In this document: positions 20,610 through 35,129 of the stretch, piece by piece
How positions within the stretch are numbered: the first letter of the stretch is position 1
Layout: every line of letters begins with the position of its first letter
Notes under the pieces: model-generated
Told to the model about the DNA's origin: nothing
What the model saw: only the letters and a program-made list of their open reading frames with translations
Database searches by the model: none
Translations under genes and position numbers: made by a program
Source of the DNA: Eumeta japonica
Taxonomy: Eukaryota; Arthropoda; Insecta; Lepidoptera; Psychidae
Length of the DNA: 64,000 nucleotides
NCBI GenBank assembly: GCA_005406025.1
Contig: BGZK01001438.1
Span: forward strand, 1-64,000
Direction: 5' to 3'

Positions 20610-22350
20610 CACGGGCCGGGAGTGTTCGGCGCACGGGACAGACGTGACGGGGACGCAGTGCGCGAGTTCTCGTGTCGCAGCTCAATTCGAAGCATTTCTG
20701 TAGATATAGGTGGAGTGATTGCAGCGTGAATTTGGTGCGAGTGTGGCGCGTATGCGAGGGACGAGTCGCGACGCCTGCCCGCTCCGCCCTTAGCCGATGT
20801 CCTTTTCACTACTTAGGGTCACATAAAGGCCACGCACTCGCTACAAGTAGGTCTCGTCGCCGGCGGGGCGGGCGGAGGCGCCCGGCTCTAGTGCTATTAA
20901 CCCTCATCCGATTGACGTCCTTTGAACCGTTGAAACGATAAGTTAAATTGTTGTATATTCATACTTTTCACATTTCATTTTATTTTGTATATTTATGAGA
21001 TTGTTATAATTCTTTTATTACCGACGTCAAACTAAATTTATGAATCTATACGGATAACCCTTAGGTTACTTCCTCTTATGGACAAGTGCAATGTTAACTA
21101 GTTTTAAGCGCTCCCAGATTTTAATTGTAAAGTGTTTATAGTACTCGTTGCAAAATACGATTCCATTTTATGCTTCCTACACTATAGATCGATGGCATTC
21201 TTTGACTTTTTATTCGGCCGCCGTTCAATGACCTCCTTCTAAACATTGACTAAACATTACATGTTTAGTTTTTCCTGCAGCCTCGATCGAAGGAACCTAA
21301 TTCTAGAACACAATTGTACAGCGAGCCCGCGCTCAAACATCGGCGCGCACGCGAGCGGCCAACGTTCCAGTGTCCGGGAAGTGCCGACAAAAAATCATAT
21401 TTTAGATAGTTAGCCCCGCAACATAAATTAGTACAGTTGCACAAGTGTAATTACCCGCGGTTTCAGCGCCGTCGCGGGCGCCGCCCGGGCCCGCTCCCCC
21501 TGGCCGAGGACGAGCCTTTGTCGTCACCTGCGGCCGCCGCGCATGCGATGTGATCTCAGATTCTTTCATTCCAAAATGTAAACTTATTTCAAACGTGTCA
21601 CAAATCAATCGAATGCTTTAAGCTTTCACTTCGTCACTTACGTTTTCCACTTTGATGCGCAAACATTCCTTTATCGTAGTCTAGTGGCGACGGAAATAAT
21701 CGTGGGAATGGGAGAATGACTTTGTCGTTTCTCCTCTCGATGATGTTTGAGCGGCAGTTTTAGACATCCGCCGATTTAATCAGCCGAGTGCGCCTACTTC
21801 ACGCACGGTGACGTCACCCACGTGTCCTTACATGGCGGCTACTGGCTTAAAATATCCGTGCTATTAAATTGATATTTCTTACATAAAATTGTCATATTCC
21901 GTTTTAGACCCTGTTTATACCCTGACTTCATATTTCTTTTTATGGTTTCGTCGTTAGTTTTCGCATGTTATATTAAAAATTTATTAAACTAAATGACCTG
22001 CCACTTTACAAAAGAAAAACTGTATCGAATGTAATATGTGTCTTCTAAATAATTCGTACGTACGCCACGGCCGCCGACGGGCGACCGGCGCGCGCGCGTG
22101 AAGTGCGTTACGAAGGCAGCGCTTCGGCCGGCGTGTGACACCATTAAAAGTACCTTTTCGTTATTAACTAGACTTTAAGTATTTATTGATAATATTATTT
22201 TTGTAAGTATATTTTGTAAATCCTTCCGTCGTTTAGGGCAAATATTAAGTGAAATTATGTTATTTTTGTAAGAAAGGTGTTATATTTTTCCAGAGGTTTG
22301 AATCCCCACGTAAAAATGTAAATTAATGTAAAATAAATGAGATTTTTGTT
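20610..22350 (+). other. Probable 3' untranslated region of the zinc-finger gene
   Basis: No convincing reading frame follows the stop codon. GC-rich patches continue to about 20930 and recur at 21330-21560 and 22060-22140 among AT-rich sequence. A T-rich stretch with TTTTGTAAAT-like words lies at 22190-22220, and an AATAAA polyadenylation signal is at 22332-22337. The 3' end is inferred only from these signals; another signal further up could be used. Confidence 0.45.
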
Positions 22351-23099
22351 CATATATTCTTTGTTATTATTTTGAGCGTTTCGACGGGAGTGAATCCCAG
22401 AAAAAGAAGTCATGGTATTGGGTCCGAAGAGCCCGAACGATGGGAAACCTTTTAACGAAAGGTCGTTCTTGCGACTTTCGCAAGAAAGTCGGATGTGAAA
22501 ATTGTCATAATGCACAAAGACAAGAACGCGCAGAGCCTTTTTTACGACTTGACGCCGGGGAAACTCTAGCAACAGGTTTATAGTTGTCGCTCACCGGCGC
22601 GCTCGGGCCCGCCGCCGAGGAGCCCGCGCGCAGACGAAAACACTGCCAATATTTGTTATCAGCAATTATCAAAACGAACGTCGAAAATTTATTACTTTTA
22701 AATCAATAATGCTATTTTTTTAATCAAAAATATATCAAATACAATGTAATTTGGGAAGGTTTTTGATTCAAATACTTCATAAGTTGTTCATAATTATTAA
22801 TAATTCATAAATTATTATTGAATTATTGAAGGTTTCATAAATTTTGAAATCCATGAAATCCATGTCTTTGAATGTTATGACAACGCGAAAAGTTTTATTA
22901 TTTTTTGACGAATTCTAAATTATTCATTAATTACATCAGTTTCAGTTTTTGAATTGAGGAAATTTGCAACAAATAATGACAATCATTATTTATTTGAGAC
23001 AAAATTGTTTTTGTTTTGACATTTACTTGAACCGTAGCCGGTGGAATAAATTATTTTACGACGACCTTACGAAGTACTGCTAATAAACATGAAGTCGAA

Positions 23100-23310
23100 A
23101 CGTGACCGCAGGTGTATTATGAATTCCTCGACGGTCGCCGGTCGCTGCGGCTGCGCACGGGCGCGGCGCGGGCCGGCGCGGGCGGCGGGGGCGGGCCGCT
23201 GAGAGAAATTCTTTCTCCAACCTACTTCAAGGCGGGCTTGATTTCTCCGCGGCGCGTCAGTCGTCGGCTGACTAGTGCTCGCCGCCGACCTACCTACTGA
23301 ACTAAAGCGT
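23100..23310. promoter_or_regulatory. CpG-rich island downstream of the zinc-finger gene
   Basis: GGCGCGGCGCGGGCCGGCGC followed by G-runs. CAG/GTGTAT at ~23110 looks like a splice donor, but no coding frame supports it. Confidence 0.25.
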
Positions 23311-24339
23311 TGGAAATAAAAGAGTAAATGATTTGATACTGTTTAGTATTATATTTCACTCAACAGTTGTTGTATGGGGTTTAATGTAACTGCTATTGAG
23401 TATTTTAACAACATACCTTACGTATTTGTGAAAATGTTAGGCTGGATGGTATAAAGCTCACTATAAACAATTTGACGTCGTTTTAAAAGTGCCATAAAAT
23501 TTGAAATTCAATGGAAAACTTATACTTTTTACTATAATTATTAAAATAATTCAATAATGATTCAACTCACAATAATTATGAGAACAACTAGGAATTTCCA
23601 TACCACAAAATAAAATATACTATTTTGTCCTTGAGGTTAAAACAATTGTCAAATTCACCTCCATTTTGTTATTTTATAAACAGAAAATTATTTTCAATTT
23701 ACATACATATATGAATATTTCATAGATACAGATCTTAAAAGTCCGTCGATTTTTGACACACTCTAAAAATATATAGGCACCTTTACACAAAATAGATTTT
23801 AATTTATTTGAATATTTTATGATAGAAAACACATCTTAACTACAATAACTTTTATGTTTATAGAATTAGTAGTTTTATTTGAAAAACCAAAATGGAGAAT
23901 TGTTTCAAAATGAAAGTTACGTTTAAAAATATTTATTTATAATTCACAACATCATTGTATGAGTCAGTTAATATTTTTGTCTTTTTTTTTGGCACTAGTC
24001 ATAGAGTAAGCAATTTTTAATGTTCTGTAGATTAAAGACTTTAACACTGAACTTTCATTAGAAGGTCTACAAATTTACATTTAAATATTTATTTGAAAAA
24101 TCCGTTAAAATCATACTAAAACTGTGCTTTGAAATCCCATTAACAAGCGGAATAGTCAATAGGTGTTTATCATAAAAGGAGGTAAAGGAGAAAAACACAA
24201 AAAAGCTAAATATAAGAACTACTAAGCAAATCGACCGACTCATTCATATAATGTCAGTTTTTTCCCACGAGAATAGAGAACTTAGCGAAACCCCTAATTC
24301 GTCGTTATCTCGCTCACACAACCTTGACCATAGCCTTAA

Positions 24340-24475
24340 GTGCTTACTTCCGTTTGCCTTAGCCTCTCCCCCCTCCTCCCGTTCACGCGAGCGTGTGGAA
24401 AGTGTGCCAGTGACACAGTTGGTGCGCCCGCGCCGGATCCGCGCCGCGTTTTCCTACTCGTCTTTGGATGTACGT
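24340..24475. promoter_or_regulatory. CpG-rich patch
   Basis: Contains GTTCACGCGAGCGTGTGG and GCGCCCGCGCCGGATCCGCG. A 76-codon frame (24251-24481) has no recognised domain. Confidence 0.2.
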
Positions 24476-26269
24476 ACATGAATATAAATTAACTGCAAAC
24501 AGAATATTGTAGACAATATTAAGATGGAAAATTCCTAAAAGATCAACCGGTCTGACGGGACTGAGAGGTGGCATGAAATATAGAAAAAATATTTGTACTC
24601 CGGTGTGAGAACGTACAATGAAGATCAACATTTGATTTCTTTATTTTTATTATAACTATATTTTTAATTAGTGTCATAAATTACAGACAATTTTTAAATA
24701 TTTTCAAATACGGTTCTAAAAATCAGTAAACATGAACTTTAAAAAAAATTCTCTAAATCAACTTTGTAAATATCTATGACTGTGTAGCACTTTTGATGAA
24801 TTTTTGAATTGATAAACGGTGTACATTTGGTTTAAAGTGAAACAGTAGGTACCTATGTAAAAATATATAATTTGGTTCTTGAAACTGTAATACTGACATA
24901 AATCAGAAAAAGTATCGCAAAGAAAATATACATAAAAATAATATATAATTATTTAGAAAAATGTAAATGAATGAAGGGATCCTGCCATTGGATTTCAGCA
25001 ATATCAAAAGCAAATTATAAACTTCATTTTAAGGTACAGATAGTTAATATAATTTTATTTAATTGAAAAATGTCACATAAACACATTTTAAATAATTTAT
25101 TTCAATAAATTATTCAAACTTCTTTAAACGTCTATAGGTCTACGAATATTTTTTCATATAATTGTTGTATCTCCCGTTTTTTTTTTTAAAAGAAATAAAT
25201 AATTATAATTAAGCATAGAAGTACCAAGTACAGAATTAATGATCGATAAAACTATACACTTTTATTTTTCATTTGACGTATTGTTTTAAATTATTCCACG
25301 GAAAATTATTGACCATTGATTGCAACATTTTTTTACATAATTCATCACATAATTCCCATAGGCGACATTCAGAGAAAGTGCCCTTCTGTTCGCGTGCCCG
25401 TTTCGCCGTTATTTACGTGAACACAGCATCGCAAATTGTGAGCCCGTTATTGTCAACAGGTTTCGCTCGAAACAGGAGTAATTTAAGGTACTCCCAAAAC
25501 ATGAGTTATCTCAGTGTTTTCCTCCAGACGTTCTTTTGACTAAATAAATTTAACGTCAACCGGAATCTTAGCCAACTGGGGAACTATTTATCTGTATGAA
25601 TTTAATATTCGAGAGAATTGACAGATATCGATCGAAACAATATTCGATTCGTTGAATGAGGATTGTAATGGCAGAACAGATTCGCGAGTCGGCGGTGGGT
25701 TGTATGCCACATGTTAGTGTAAGTCACGATCAGGCGTCTATTATAGGCATCTATGAATTTCCGCGAAATAAACTCATATGCAATAGAATAAACAATTATA
25801 AAAAAAATATGCTATGTTCTCCTAAATTTTTCAAAATTATGATTACAATTTTAAAATAAAAAAAAAATAGTATTTTTATTCCAAAAAGGTGGCATATCTG
25901 ATCTGATTCCATATTATTTCAAGTAAAATTTTGAAAATTATGATGAATCATGTGGTACCCGTTTAACTTAATGAAATAGCAAAGCCTTTGTTCCGTTCAT
26001 AGTACGAAACCCTAGATGCAGAAGTGTGACCCTACTTTGTCTCGATTTTTTAGACAAAAAAGCATAAACGTTAATTATACAATAATCTTGCATAAAAACT
26101 TGAATTATAAAATATGTCTGTAATCCATACACATGGCAGAAGTTGTACTGTCCCGGCGCACATCACGCAGGAAGTGTTGGGTAGGTTTTAATGAAACTTG
26201 ACATACTGATGACTTATATTCTAAGTGTATAGTTTAAGGGAGAGTGTGAAGGAAAGGAGTCAGGAATAA

Positions 26270-26470
26270 GACCGAAACTAATAAACGGTTCAAGATTAGC
26301 TTTAGGATCGGGGTTTTAATAACAATCAAAATGCAGATCAAAACGTACGTAGGCGGAGCCGCGGGCGTCAGTCGACGTCATAAATGATCGGAATCGAGAG
26401 CGCAATCGGGGTCAGAATCGAGACGAGGACCGACTCCAAAGTCGAAAACCAAACTGGCTTTAAAGCTGCT
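26270..26470. repeat. Purine-rich ATCG-punctuated quasi-repeat, tract 1
   Basis: Words such as GATCGGAATCGAGAGCG, AATCGGGGTCAGAATCGAG and ACGAGGACCGACTCC recur without exact period. The same style appears at 30060-30400 and, on the other strand, at 53040-53165. Confidence 0.4.
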
Positions 26471-27494
26471 AAGCCGTGACGGCGTCCGAGACAAACCGCT
26501 TAACTTGCCGTTTGTGGTATGTACACTGATCGGCTAATTCCCCGGCGGCCAGAATTCAAACCTACTAACCTTTGATTGGAAGGCAACATTGCCACTGCCA
26601 CTTTATACAATATGTTTTTCAAATTATGAAACAACGTGAATTGTATATCTACACACAGGCCGAAACCAGTTTGTTTAAATGTCTAATTTGTCGTGCTCAC
26701 TGCGTTAATTAAGCTGCAATCCGAATGAGTCTTGTTTGTTCCGGCTGCACTTAGACGCGATACGTGCACGACCTCGGAGCATTCCTACATCCTTTTTTGT
26801 TAGATTTCGAGTTAACCTGTACGCTAATCCATTGTCGTGGTTTAGAAATCTCAGTGTATTCACAACGTTTGTTTATGTTAATTCTCTGTGTACTGGCCGA
26901 CTGTACGAATCTAGAAGCGCCGCTGTATACAGTGAGCTTGATGTGCACTTTCTCGTACAGTACCAATTCCAATATATTTTTAATATAAAAACCTGTTTTT
27001 CTACATAGATATTGACGTACTAGTGATTTTTTTTTACATATTACCATTGTCTTTTATATTTCGATTAACATTCTAATAAAATATATTTTCTATGCTGGAT
27101 ATATATTCAAATTAAACTGTCTCTAAAACTTTTAAGTTTGTATGGAAAATTACTAACTTTATTTCGTTTTTTATTTAAAGTTGAATAGCAATTGACGTAG
27201 TTATTTATAAAAAAATCTTGAAGTAGTTTAGAATTTAAGAAATATTTCATAAACTCAACTTGTTTACTTTATAAATTACTGAATTTGATGAATAAATATG
27301 TATACTTTAGAAAATGACTACGCAAAATGTTTAAATGATTTATAAATTTTTTTAATAATTCCAAAGAAAAGCGGAGAAAACTATAATGAATATGATGAAA
27401 AATATGATGAATACTGAACCCTATACCTTCGCTTTCACCTCGAAATTGATTTTTTTTTCTATAAGTCAAAAGAAATAAAATAACTTTACCTTTT

Positions 27495-27625
27495 GCACCC
27501 AGAGTAGTTGTATCTTTAACCAAAATATAGGCTATTTATAAAAGTGAAAAAAAAGCTACTGAACCGCACAACCATAAATTTTGCATGCACAGTGGTTATA
27601 TCTCTAGCTAAAACATAGGCTATGT
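27495..27625. repeat. Diverged ~75-bp tandem duplication
   Basis: GCACCCAGAGTAGTTGTATC with CCAAAATATAGGCTATTTAT is repeated ~75 bp later as GCACAGTGGTTATATCTCTA with AAAACATAGGCTATGTATTA. Only two units are visible. Function unknown. Confidence 0.45.
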
Positions 27626-28427
27626 ATTAAACAAAAAGTCGTCCTTTGCTATTTTACCCGGGAATACTAGTGAACCGAATTTCCCAATTACAAATATTGG
27701 ACCTCTGGGTAAAATATGAGGTAATCGTAACAGCGGATGGTCGGTTGAACTGAAATGAGCTATTCAATAAAAATTAAGATTATCTGTATGCTCGATTGAT
27801 TCTTTTCATCCAAAAAATGCTGAATTGATTCGTCTAATGCAGTACATACAGAGTAACTATCGTTACATGTTAAAGCGAGTTCAAATTAAAATTCAAAATA
27901 TAACCTGTGAAATAATTTCACTGGTTACAAAATAACACTTGAAATACATCTTAATTTTTTTGTGAATTTACTCTACCACCTGTTTGGAAGCAGTTTTTCC
28001 TCAAGAAAACGAGTAAGAAACTTAAGGATAGCCTAGCTCTTTTCTAATTTCCTCATGCATAGCCAAAACACATACAAAATCATTAATTAACGAAACAGCC
28101 CGGTAAGAAGTCGAACCGCTTTTCCCCATGGTCCTTTAAATATTCCCAAATTGTGTAATATCTTCTTTTACTGAGTCATTGTTTATTAATACTCTAAAAT
28201 TTATTTTAGGGTAAATGTAGTAAATCCACAAGAATCCTATTGAACATGTGCATAAAGAGCCCTCAAAATGAATCTGTGACTTTACACGGACGACTTATTT
28301 ATAAACACAGTTTATTTTTATTTCGGGTATTGAGTTTATGTCGATCACTATTTCTTTTAAACATTTCAAAATGTTTTTACACACAATAAATTTTCATAAA
28401 TGATTTGAGATACCAGAGTTAAGATTC

Positions 28428-30005
28428 CTATTTCTTAAACTTATTTCTAAGAAATACAAGAGATCCGAGCTTGTAAGTCGCCCAAACCCTTCTACAGCCC
28501 AAAAATTTTATGAATATCTGCTGCATGTCCCCAGAACAAAATGCCATACGATATAAGACTATGGAAACAGCCAAAAAATAAACTAATGTAGCAGTTTCGA
28601 TGTCTGATAAATTTATTATTTTTTTGACTGCGTAGGTGGCAAAGCTAAACCTTTTTACCAAGTAACTGATATGAGGACCCCTTTGAAGCTTGTTATCTAA
28701 AATGATTCCCAGGAACACGGTAACATTAACAAACTCCAATTCTTCGTTACTTACTGAAATAGTTCCGGATACATGTCTTGCATTTGGAAGTGACAGTTTT
28801 ATACATTTTGTTTTCATTTCATTAAGAAGTAGGTTATTTACAGTAAACTATTTCTCTACCTTGGAGATAGAATTGTTCACGTCATAAGCGGGCTGTTGTC
28901 CTTACACTTTGATTAACAAAGAATTGATCCCTGTGGTACACCATGTGGACTATAGATACAGATGATATCATGCCGTTGACATCAACCCTCTGAAATCTGT
29001 TAATCAAATACGATTTCAGAAGATCGAGTGCCCGGCCGGTTAATTCATAGTGACGTAGTTTCCTGATCAGAATTTCATAATAAACACAATCAAATGCCTT
29101 GGAAAGATAGCAAAGTATGCCAATTGCATCTTAAGAATTCTCCTAGGCTTTAAAATATGCTGCACAAGCTCAACGCCAACATTAATTGTTGCTGGCAACC
29201 CAGTGGCAAGTCAATTGAGCGACTCCAAGTAAAACCAACCAAACTGTTTATTAGACATTAATTATTGCTATAAAAAATGTACTAACAACGACTGACTTAG
29301 GATTAAGTTTTTAAGTAGTGAAGACCCATATTTATACTACATGACGGTAGTATAGATATGGGTATAAAGTTATTAAGGTATGATGCACTACCGCCTTTAA
29401 ATAATCGAATCAAATTCTTTTCTTTCATGAAATCGAGAAACACGCCTTCATCTAGACCCTTATTAGAGCTAAATCTCAAGTACGGTGCAATGTAATCTGT
29501 AATGGAGTTTCCAATCATAATAGAAAAAACATGAATGTCAGCGGTCCTCTTCATGTCTAAAGATTTAAATGTTTTGATAACCTTTTTTTAGAACTCGCAT
29601 ATATAAATTCTAAATTAATATTACAGATTTTGTTATCTTCACTAATGATTCGGCAAGAGCGGGAGATGAGTTAAAAGACCTAATAATCGAGACAGCAATG
29701 TCAGTAAAGAACTTGTCGAAGACCTTAACAACCTCTATGTCTTCATTCAAGGTTTTGTCATCTAACTTAATTTCAAAGTCAATAACTAGGCACTTAACTC
29801 TTCCAGTCTCGTTCTTTATGATACCCCAAGTCGTTTTCATAAAATTATTCTTACATATTTTTATTTTATTATTTACGTTCTTAGCTTTAGCCGCGATAAA
29901 ACCAGATTTAAAAATATTTGAATAGTAAATTGAAAAATGTAATAAAAATAATAAATGAAATAAAAAAATCACGTGTACTTTGAAACTTGACAAGTAAAAA
30001 CGCAA
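28428..30005 (-). pseudogene. Decayed jockey-like LINE reverse transcriptase
   Basis: Read on the minus strand from 30005: TTWGIIKNETGR (pre-RT region), then EKNLIRLFKGGSASYLNNFI and PISILP (RT start, ~29430-29350), AFDCVYYEILIRKLRHYELT with GRALDLLKSYLINRFQRVDV (~29095-28985), VNNSISKVEK with NLLLNEMKTKCIKLSLPN (~28885-28800), VTVFLGIILDNKLQRGPHIS and YAVKKIINLSDIETATLVYF (~28720-28580), ending LRNKFKK at 28428. This is the domain order of a jockey-clade RT. Several frameshifts and stops are present. The block that should carry YINDLP and FADD is absent between about 28940 and 28900, an internal deletion of the catalytic core. Confidence 0.8.
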
Positions 30006-30059
30006 AACTAATTCAGTTTATATTCGCTATGTTATAACATTGTGGCTATCTTGACCGGC

Positions 30060-30400
30060 ACTAATATTAAAATCAGGATTTGAAGCTAGACAGGCAGGTA
30101 GACCAAGTTTAGAATTCAAGTTTGGATCGGGTACACGAGCAGGACCGGGATCGCTATAAAGTTAAATACTGATATCTGAGCTAGAATTGCAACCTAGAGT
30201 GAGACCGAAATGGAAATCGAAACTGAGAATGATACTGGTATCAAAATCGAGAGTTAGCCAAAGAATCAGGAGAAGATTTGGGATCGGCGCTGAACGAGAT
30301 ATAAGTTTAAACAGATCGAGATTGGAAGTCTTACTAAGAAAGAGAGCGAATGGGAGACTAGATCGGAATATCGAAAATCGAAAAGACAATGATCACACGA
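30060..30400. repeat. Purine-rich ATCG-punctuated quasi-repeat, tract 2
   Basis: TTTGGATCGGGTACACGAGC, AGGACCGGGATCGC, GGAAATCGAAACTGAG, AAAATCGAGAGTTAGCC, GATCGAGATTGG, GATCGGAATATCGAAAATCG. The purine strand skew is marked over ~340 bp. Frames through it (30162-30389, 30187-30429) reflect the bias. Confidence 0.4.
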
Positions 30401-33400
30401 GTGAAGCAGTGGGCAAAAGCTATTCATAAACGAAAGCCATAAACAAACGACAACAAAACAATATTATAACGCATCATCAGAAAAATTTCCATTCTACTCA
30501 ATTTTCGACCATCCTCTGTTATATATATGATAGCACTTTAAGTATCAAAAATTAATGTAAACAGAAACTGTTAGTGTAACCTACATAGACGCAGTATTTT
30601 TTGTGTCAACTAACAACAATATTACAAAGTGGTCGCCGGCAGCCGGCAGCCGCTACAACTAGCGACTTTTACTTTCCGCTTGCATTAGTAAGGCGCGCTG
30701 CTAAAGCGCTCTGCCTCCCCTCTCCTTCCATAGCGCATAGCAAACGTTTGAAGCCTCCTCTAAAAGCTAATAAGCATGCACACGAACCTAAAATTAACGC
30801 AAACAAAAATGCGTAGGTAATACTTCAGTATATCAACCGATAGAATTTACTTATAAACTTTTCCACATTCTAATACATTTTCGCTTAAAAGTTTTGAAAA
30901 TTTTAGTTTGCTTGTCATAACGGTCCTAGATGTAAAAAATGTTGTGTATTCCAAATGTAACATACTTTTCTAAAAGTATATTGTTGAGAAGCAATAAATT
31001 TCTAACAACCTAAATTTTAATCGACTTAAGCTGTCATAGAACTTATCATAAATTTGGAAAAGTGAAATGCAAATCATTATGGTTCTACAAGTATAAATCG
31101 TAATATCACTATCTAGTTGAAACTAAAAAGTCTTAATTCAATTTTTTTGTTACATTAAAGCACTTTTTTGATTATATAAAGATAATTTCACAAATTTAGG
31201 TTACAATAATAAAGATTACATGTGTCATGCATTACTTACTGGAAATAATACATATATCAAGTACTGAAAACGTCAAAACATATTGCATATAGATTAAAAG
31301 TCAATTTATTTTACACAAAAAACAATTTATCATTATGACCGTCCGGACGGATTCGATGAAACGTGGCTCACAAATACCGACGTGACTCCACTTTCTACCT
31401 CTGCCTCATTATTTACTGTTTTGCTATAATTTACTGTAATGTTAAATTGATAGCGTTTCACATTTAATTTATTTACGAAGTCTGTTAGAGATTTTGAAAA
31501 ATAGTTTATCGCCTTTTTTTTTCAATTTCTATAACACGATAAATTTTACTTTTTCTATGATATTTAAAAGGTAGTAAAAAATATTTTAGCAAACCTTCAG
31601 CTGTGTAAATAGTCACATTTTTTAAACTTATCATAAAATTTTCTTAGTCCGCCAATTACGCACTCTATTATGTAAATGCCATTAGTCTACTTCGAGCGAA
31701 GTCGGTTGATTATAACGAATGGTGGCCCCCAGTGAGGCCGTGAGTTAGGCAGCTCTAACGAGAACCTTATTGAGATTTCCCCCTTCCCTGCGCTACTCGT
31801 GGAACCGGCAGAGCTTTCTTTCGCACACGTAAATAGTGCAAATCTACTATGCGCATGTGTATGTACGTATATAGTTTACACATTTTTATGCTATATAAAA
31901 ATGTGTGAACTATATAGTTCACAACAGCTTTATCTGATTTAGTTAAAAATTTATTAATGAAATTCTAATAAGTAAGAAGATCTAGTAAGTGTATAAATTC
32001 AATTAAATCTAAACCAGATACATGAAAATAATAAAAAAGTATATTTTGTGTTATCTTTTATATTTTGTAAACTAATGCCTATTTCTCAGAAGGGTAACCA
32101 GACAGCATAGATCCCCACGTGGTACGATATATACATTCCTAATATTATATTATTATTTATTAAATTAAACATTTTAAATAAGTATGACTTTTTGATATTG
32201 ACGATAAATATAATATTTAGTTATATATTGCATACATCAAAAATTTCATATTTTTATTAGTTCATTCAATTTCAGAAAGTATATAATTTTTTTATAATTT
32301 AGAAATATTCTTTAACATTTCACGTGCTTCTGAGCGTGTGTGCGCGTCCACACACACACAGGCGGTGCTCGGCGGCGACGTCGCCTTGCGCACGCGCAGT
32401 GGGTCAACAAACAAGGTCAATCCATTTCTCCCGCGAGCCACTCTACGCAACTTATCGCCACAACCGCGCGACGCCATTATATTACAGAAACTAGTCTGCA
32501 CTTCAACTTATGAGTGTGATAAATATTTTTAATGCAAAATATGCAGAATTTTAGAATTAAAGTATATAAGTGAAAAAATACTTAGAGTGAATAAATTTTT
32601 GCGTTTAATTAATTTATGTACTAATATATATACTACGTTAAACTGCTAGTATTAGTCAAATAAAATATTTTTTTTAAGAGCTAAAGGCCTAGATACCTGA
32701 AATAAAAATAATAAAAGTCTTAGAAATTGTAGGAGGAATAAACTTAGCTCTACACCAAGTTTTTAAGTAAAGAAGTGCCAAAATTTTGCCACATTTTTTA
32801 AATTTAGCCACATCAAAGGGTTCTCATGTAATTTCAACTCATTTTGTAAGGTTCTAATCTATTTTTATTAATGTCTACCCCATCTTGAGAAATAACCAAA
32901 ATTATGGTAATACTCATCGGAATTTGTAGTGTGGTTTAGAAACTAACAAGAGTAACACGGTCTGAATATTTTGTTTTATAATAGAAAACATATTTGCCAG
33001 ACCAGATATTATAAAACAGATTAAAGAATAACGATTAAAAATTCACGCCTTAAATTGCAAAGACCGAAAAAATTTGACATTAATTAGTCAATCCATCACA
33101 ACTTACAGCATTACTCAATTGTGGGGCTTTTCTCACCTGAACAACTAGATACAGACCAAATCAGTAATCTCTCTTGCGAGTTTTGTGCAGTTGGTAAAAC
33201 GTTGATACGATTTCATTCGAATTTCAGAATTTGATAGATTAAAAAAAACACTAAAACCAGACTTAACACCTAAGCGTACTAATTAAAACAAGGAAACACT
33301 TATGACGCAATGCCATAGGCAATCACACGTCCAATAGCACTGTACATGCTAATTGTATATCGTCCAATATATGCTAATTGTCGTGACGGCGCTGGCGTCA

Positions 33401-35129
33401 CAAATATTTAGATATGTCCTATCATCAGGTATCACATTAATTTCCTATTGTGTGTTATTAGTTCTAGTAGTATGACTTTTTTTACTACAGATGTTGAGAA
33501 TTTTATTGTGACGTAGATAAAGAAAACATCAGTTATTTTTCTTCTTATATATATACATTTCGAATCCACCCGCATATAGGTCATATTCATCTTTTTAGTA
33601 CTTGGGAAAGGACTACACCTCCTCTTTCTGTAGCGTTAAAACAAATCTACTTTAAAGCAACAGTGGATTGTAAACTCGAAAATAAAATGACGGAATTGTG
33701 ATTTTTTTTTCCTTTTTGTTGTATCAAAAGGTAAAATTATAAAACGATACATTCTTATGGTTTTTTTTTATCTTCACCAAAAGTTGCCTGTAAAACATTT
33801 CTTTAAAGAAAATAGAGATGAACTAGTCGATTTTGAAGTTGCCTTAATTAGGTCATATTCTATAAGAAATTTTTTATTGTGTGATAAAAATTATTACTAA
33901 TAAAAATGAATGCAAATCAAGTCCTACCAAATGTGACAGTAAAAAGTCGTGGATACAATTAAGAGAATGAACCTTACGGTGAGGATATGTTTATACAAAT
34001 TTTAATATCAATGATGCGAAAAAAATTACATTTTCATTTTTTCTTTAAAATTTTTTTTTTTTTAATATCATGTTCAACATAATTATAATAATAGCCGAGT
34101 ACAGTTGCATGTATTTCCCTTGTTTATATGATTTTCATTATTTCATAGATGCCATTGTTCAAGTTCCAAAACTTTTAAAAATTATATAAGGTTTTCAAAG
34201 TTGTTGAAGGATCAACAGCTTTGATTTCAGGAGAAATGCATATATAATATTTTCACATTTTTGTAATGCATTATCAAAATTGTTAGGATTTCTATAGACT
34301 TTCTTTTCAACGCTAACTTTTTTAAATGTATATTTTACGATTACTTTTATTTAATATTTACTCATTTATTTTTATTTCATTTAATACAACAGTTGCGTGT
34401 CCAAGAAAATGCTAATAGCGCGCGTTGATGTCTTTTGTATCAAAATAACATAATGGTGTAATGCGCGACAAAAATCATAAAATCAAATATTATAAAATCG
34501 TAAATAAAGTGCCTATACATAAATGTTAAAGAATGGAAGACCGTATTGGAATATTTCTGTATTAGTAGTTAGAGTTGAATTTTAGAGCAGATCAAAATTT
34601 GTTAAATTTGTCGGCTTCCATATCTATTCTAAAATATTTGCTTATATATATACATGTAAAACATTTATTTGTAATTTATTATATAAATAAATGAAATAAT
34701 TTACTATGTTGTTAAAATAGATTTGAAATATAATAGGTATTACTAATAAATCAATTTTTTTTTCTTATTGTAACAAACCGAGTTAAGTATTCAAAATTAC
34801 GTATGTTTGAAACTATAACGTGTACAATATTGTCTTTAAAGTCGAATATGGGGCATCCCAGCTATATGAATAAATTTTTTAAAGCTGTTTTGTAATTTAA
34901 ATATACAATTTTATCAATTCGAAAGCGTGTTTCAATATTTTGACAGTCAGCATAAGCACGGTACATGCGCATACGCAGCAAACATAATATACAGGTCACC
35001 AATTTAATGAGCGCCCACCATGAATATATTTTAATACAATACATGTGCTCTATAATAAAGTTGTCCATAAATAAACCAATACAGTAAATAGTACACCGTA
35101 ATTTTAACAGCGTTGTGCTTTTTAATTAC
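30401..35129. other. Gene-poor AT-rich stretch
   Basis: Small GC-richer patches at ~30635-30725, 31690-31830 and 32335-32480, the last with an (AC)n run. A direct pair ATGCTAATTGT at ~33346 and ~33372. No coding or RNA gene recognised. Confidence 0.4.

Larger units (their letters stand above)
23311..28427. other. Gene-poor stretch
   Basis: Chance frames only, apart from the CpG patch at 24.4 kb, quasi-repeat tract 1 and the duplication at 27.5 kb. GAACTTTCATTAG and TTATTTGAAAA-type words recur at 23.9-24.1 kb without clear units. Confidence 0.4.

Noticed and set aside
19464..20612. Several frames of 60-180 codons overlapping the zinc-finger exon on both strands
   Set aside because: All are shadows; the zinc-finger frame has the domains and codon pattern.
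22285..22305. GAGGTTTGAATCCCCAC, resembling a tRNA T-arm or pol III B box
   Set aside because: No matching acceptor, D-arm or anticodon structure upstream.
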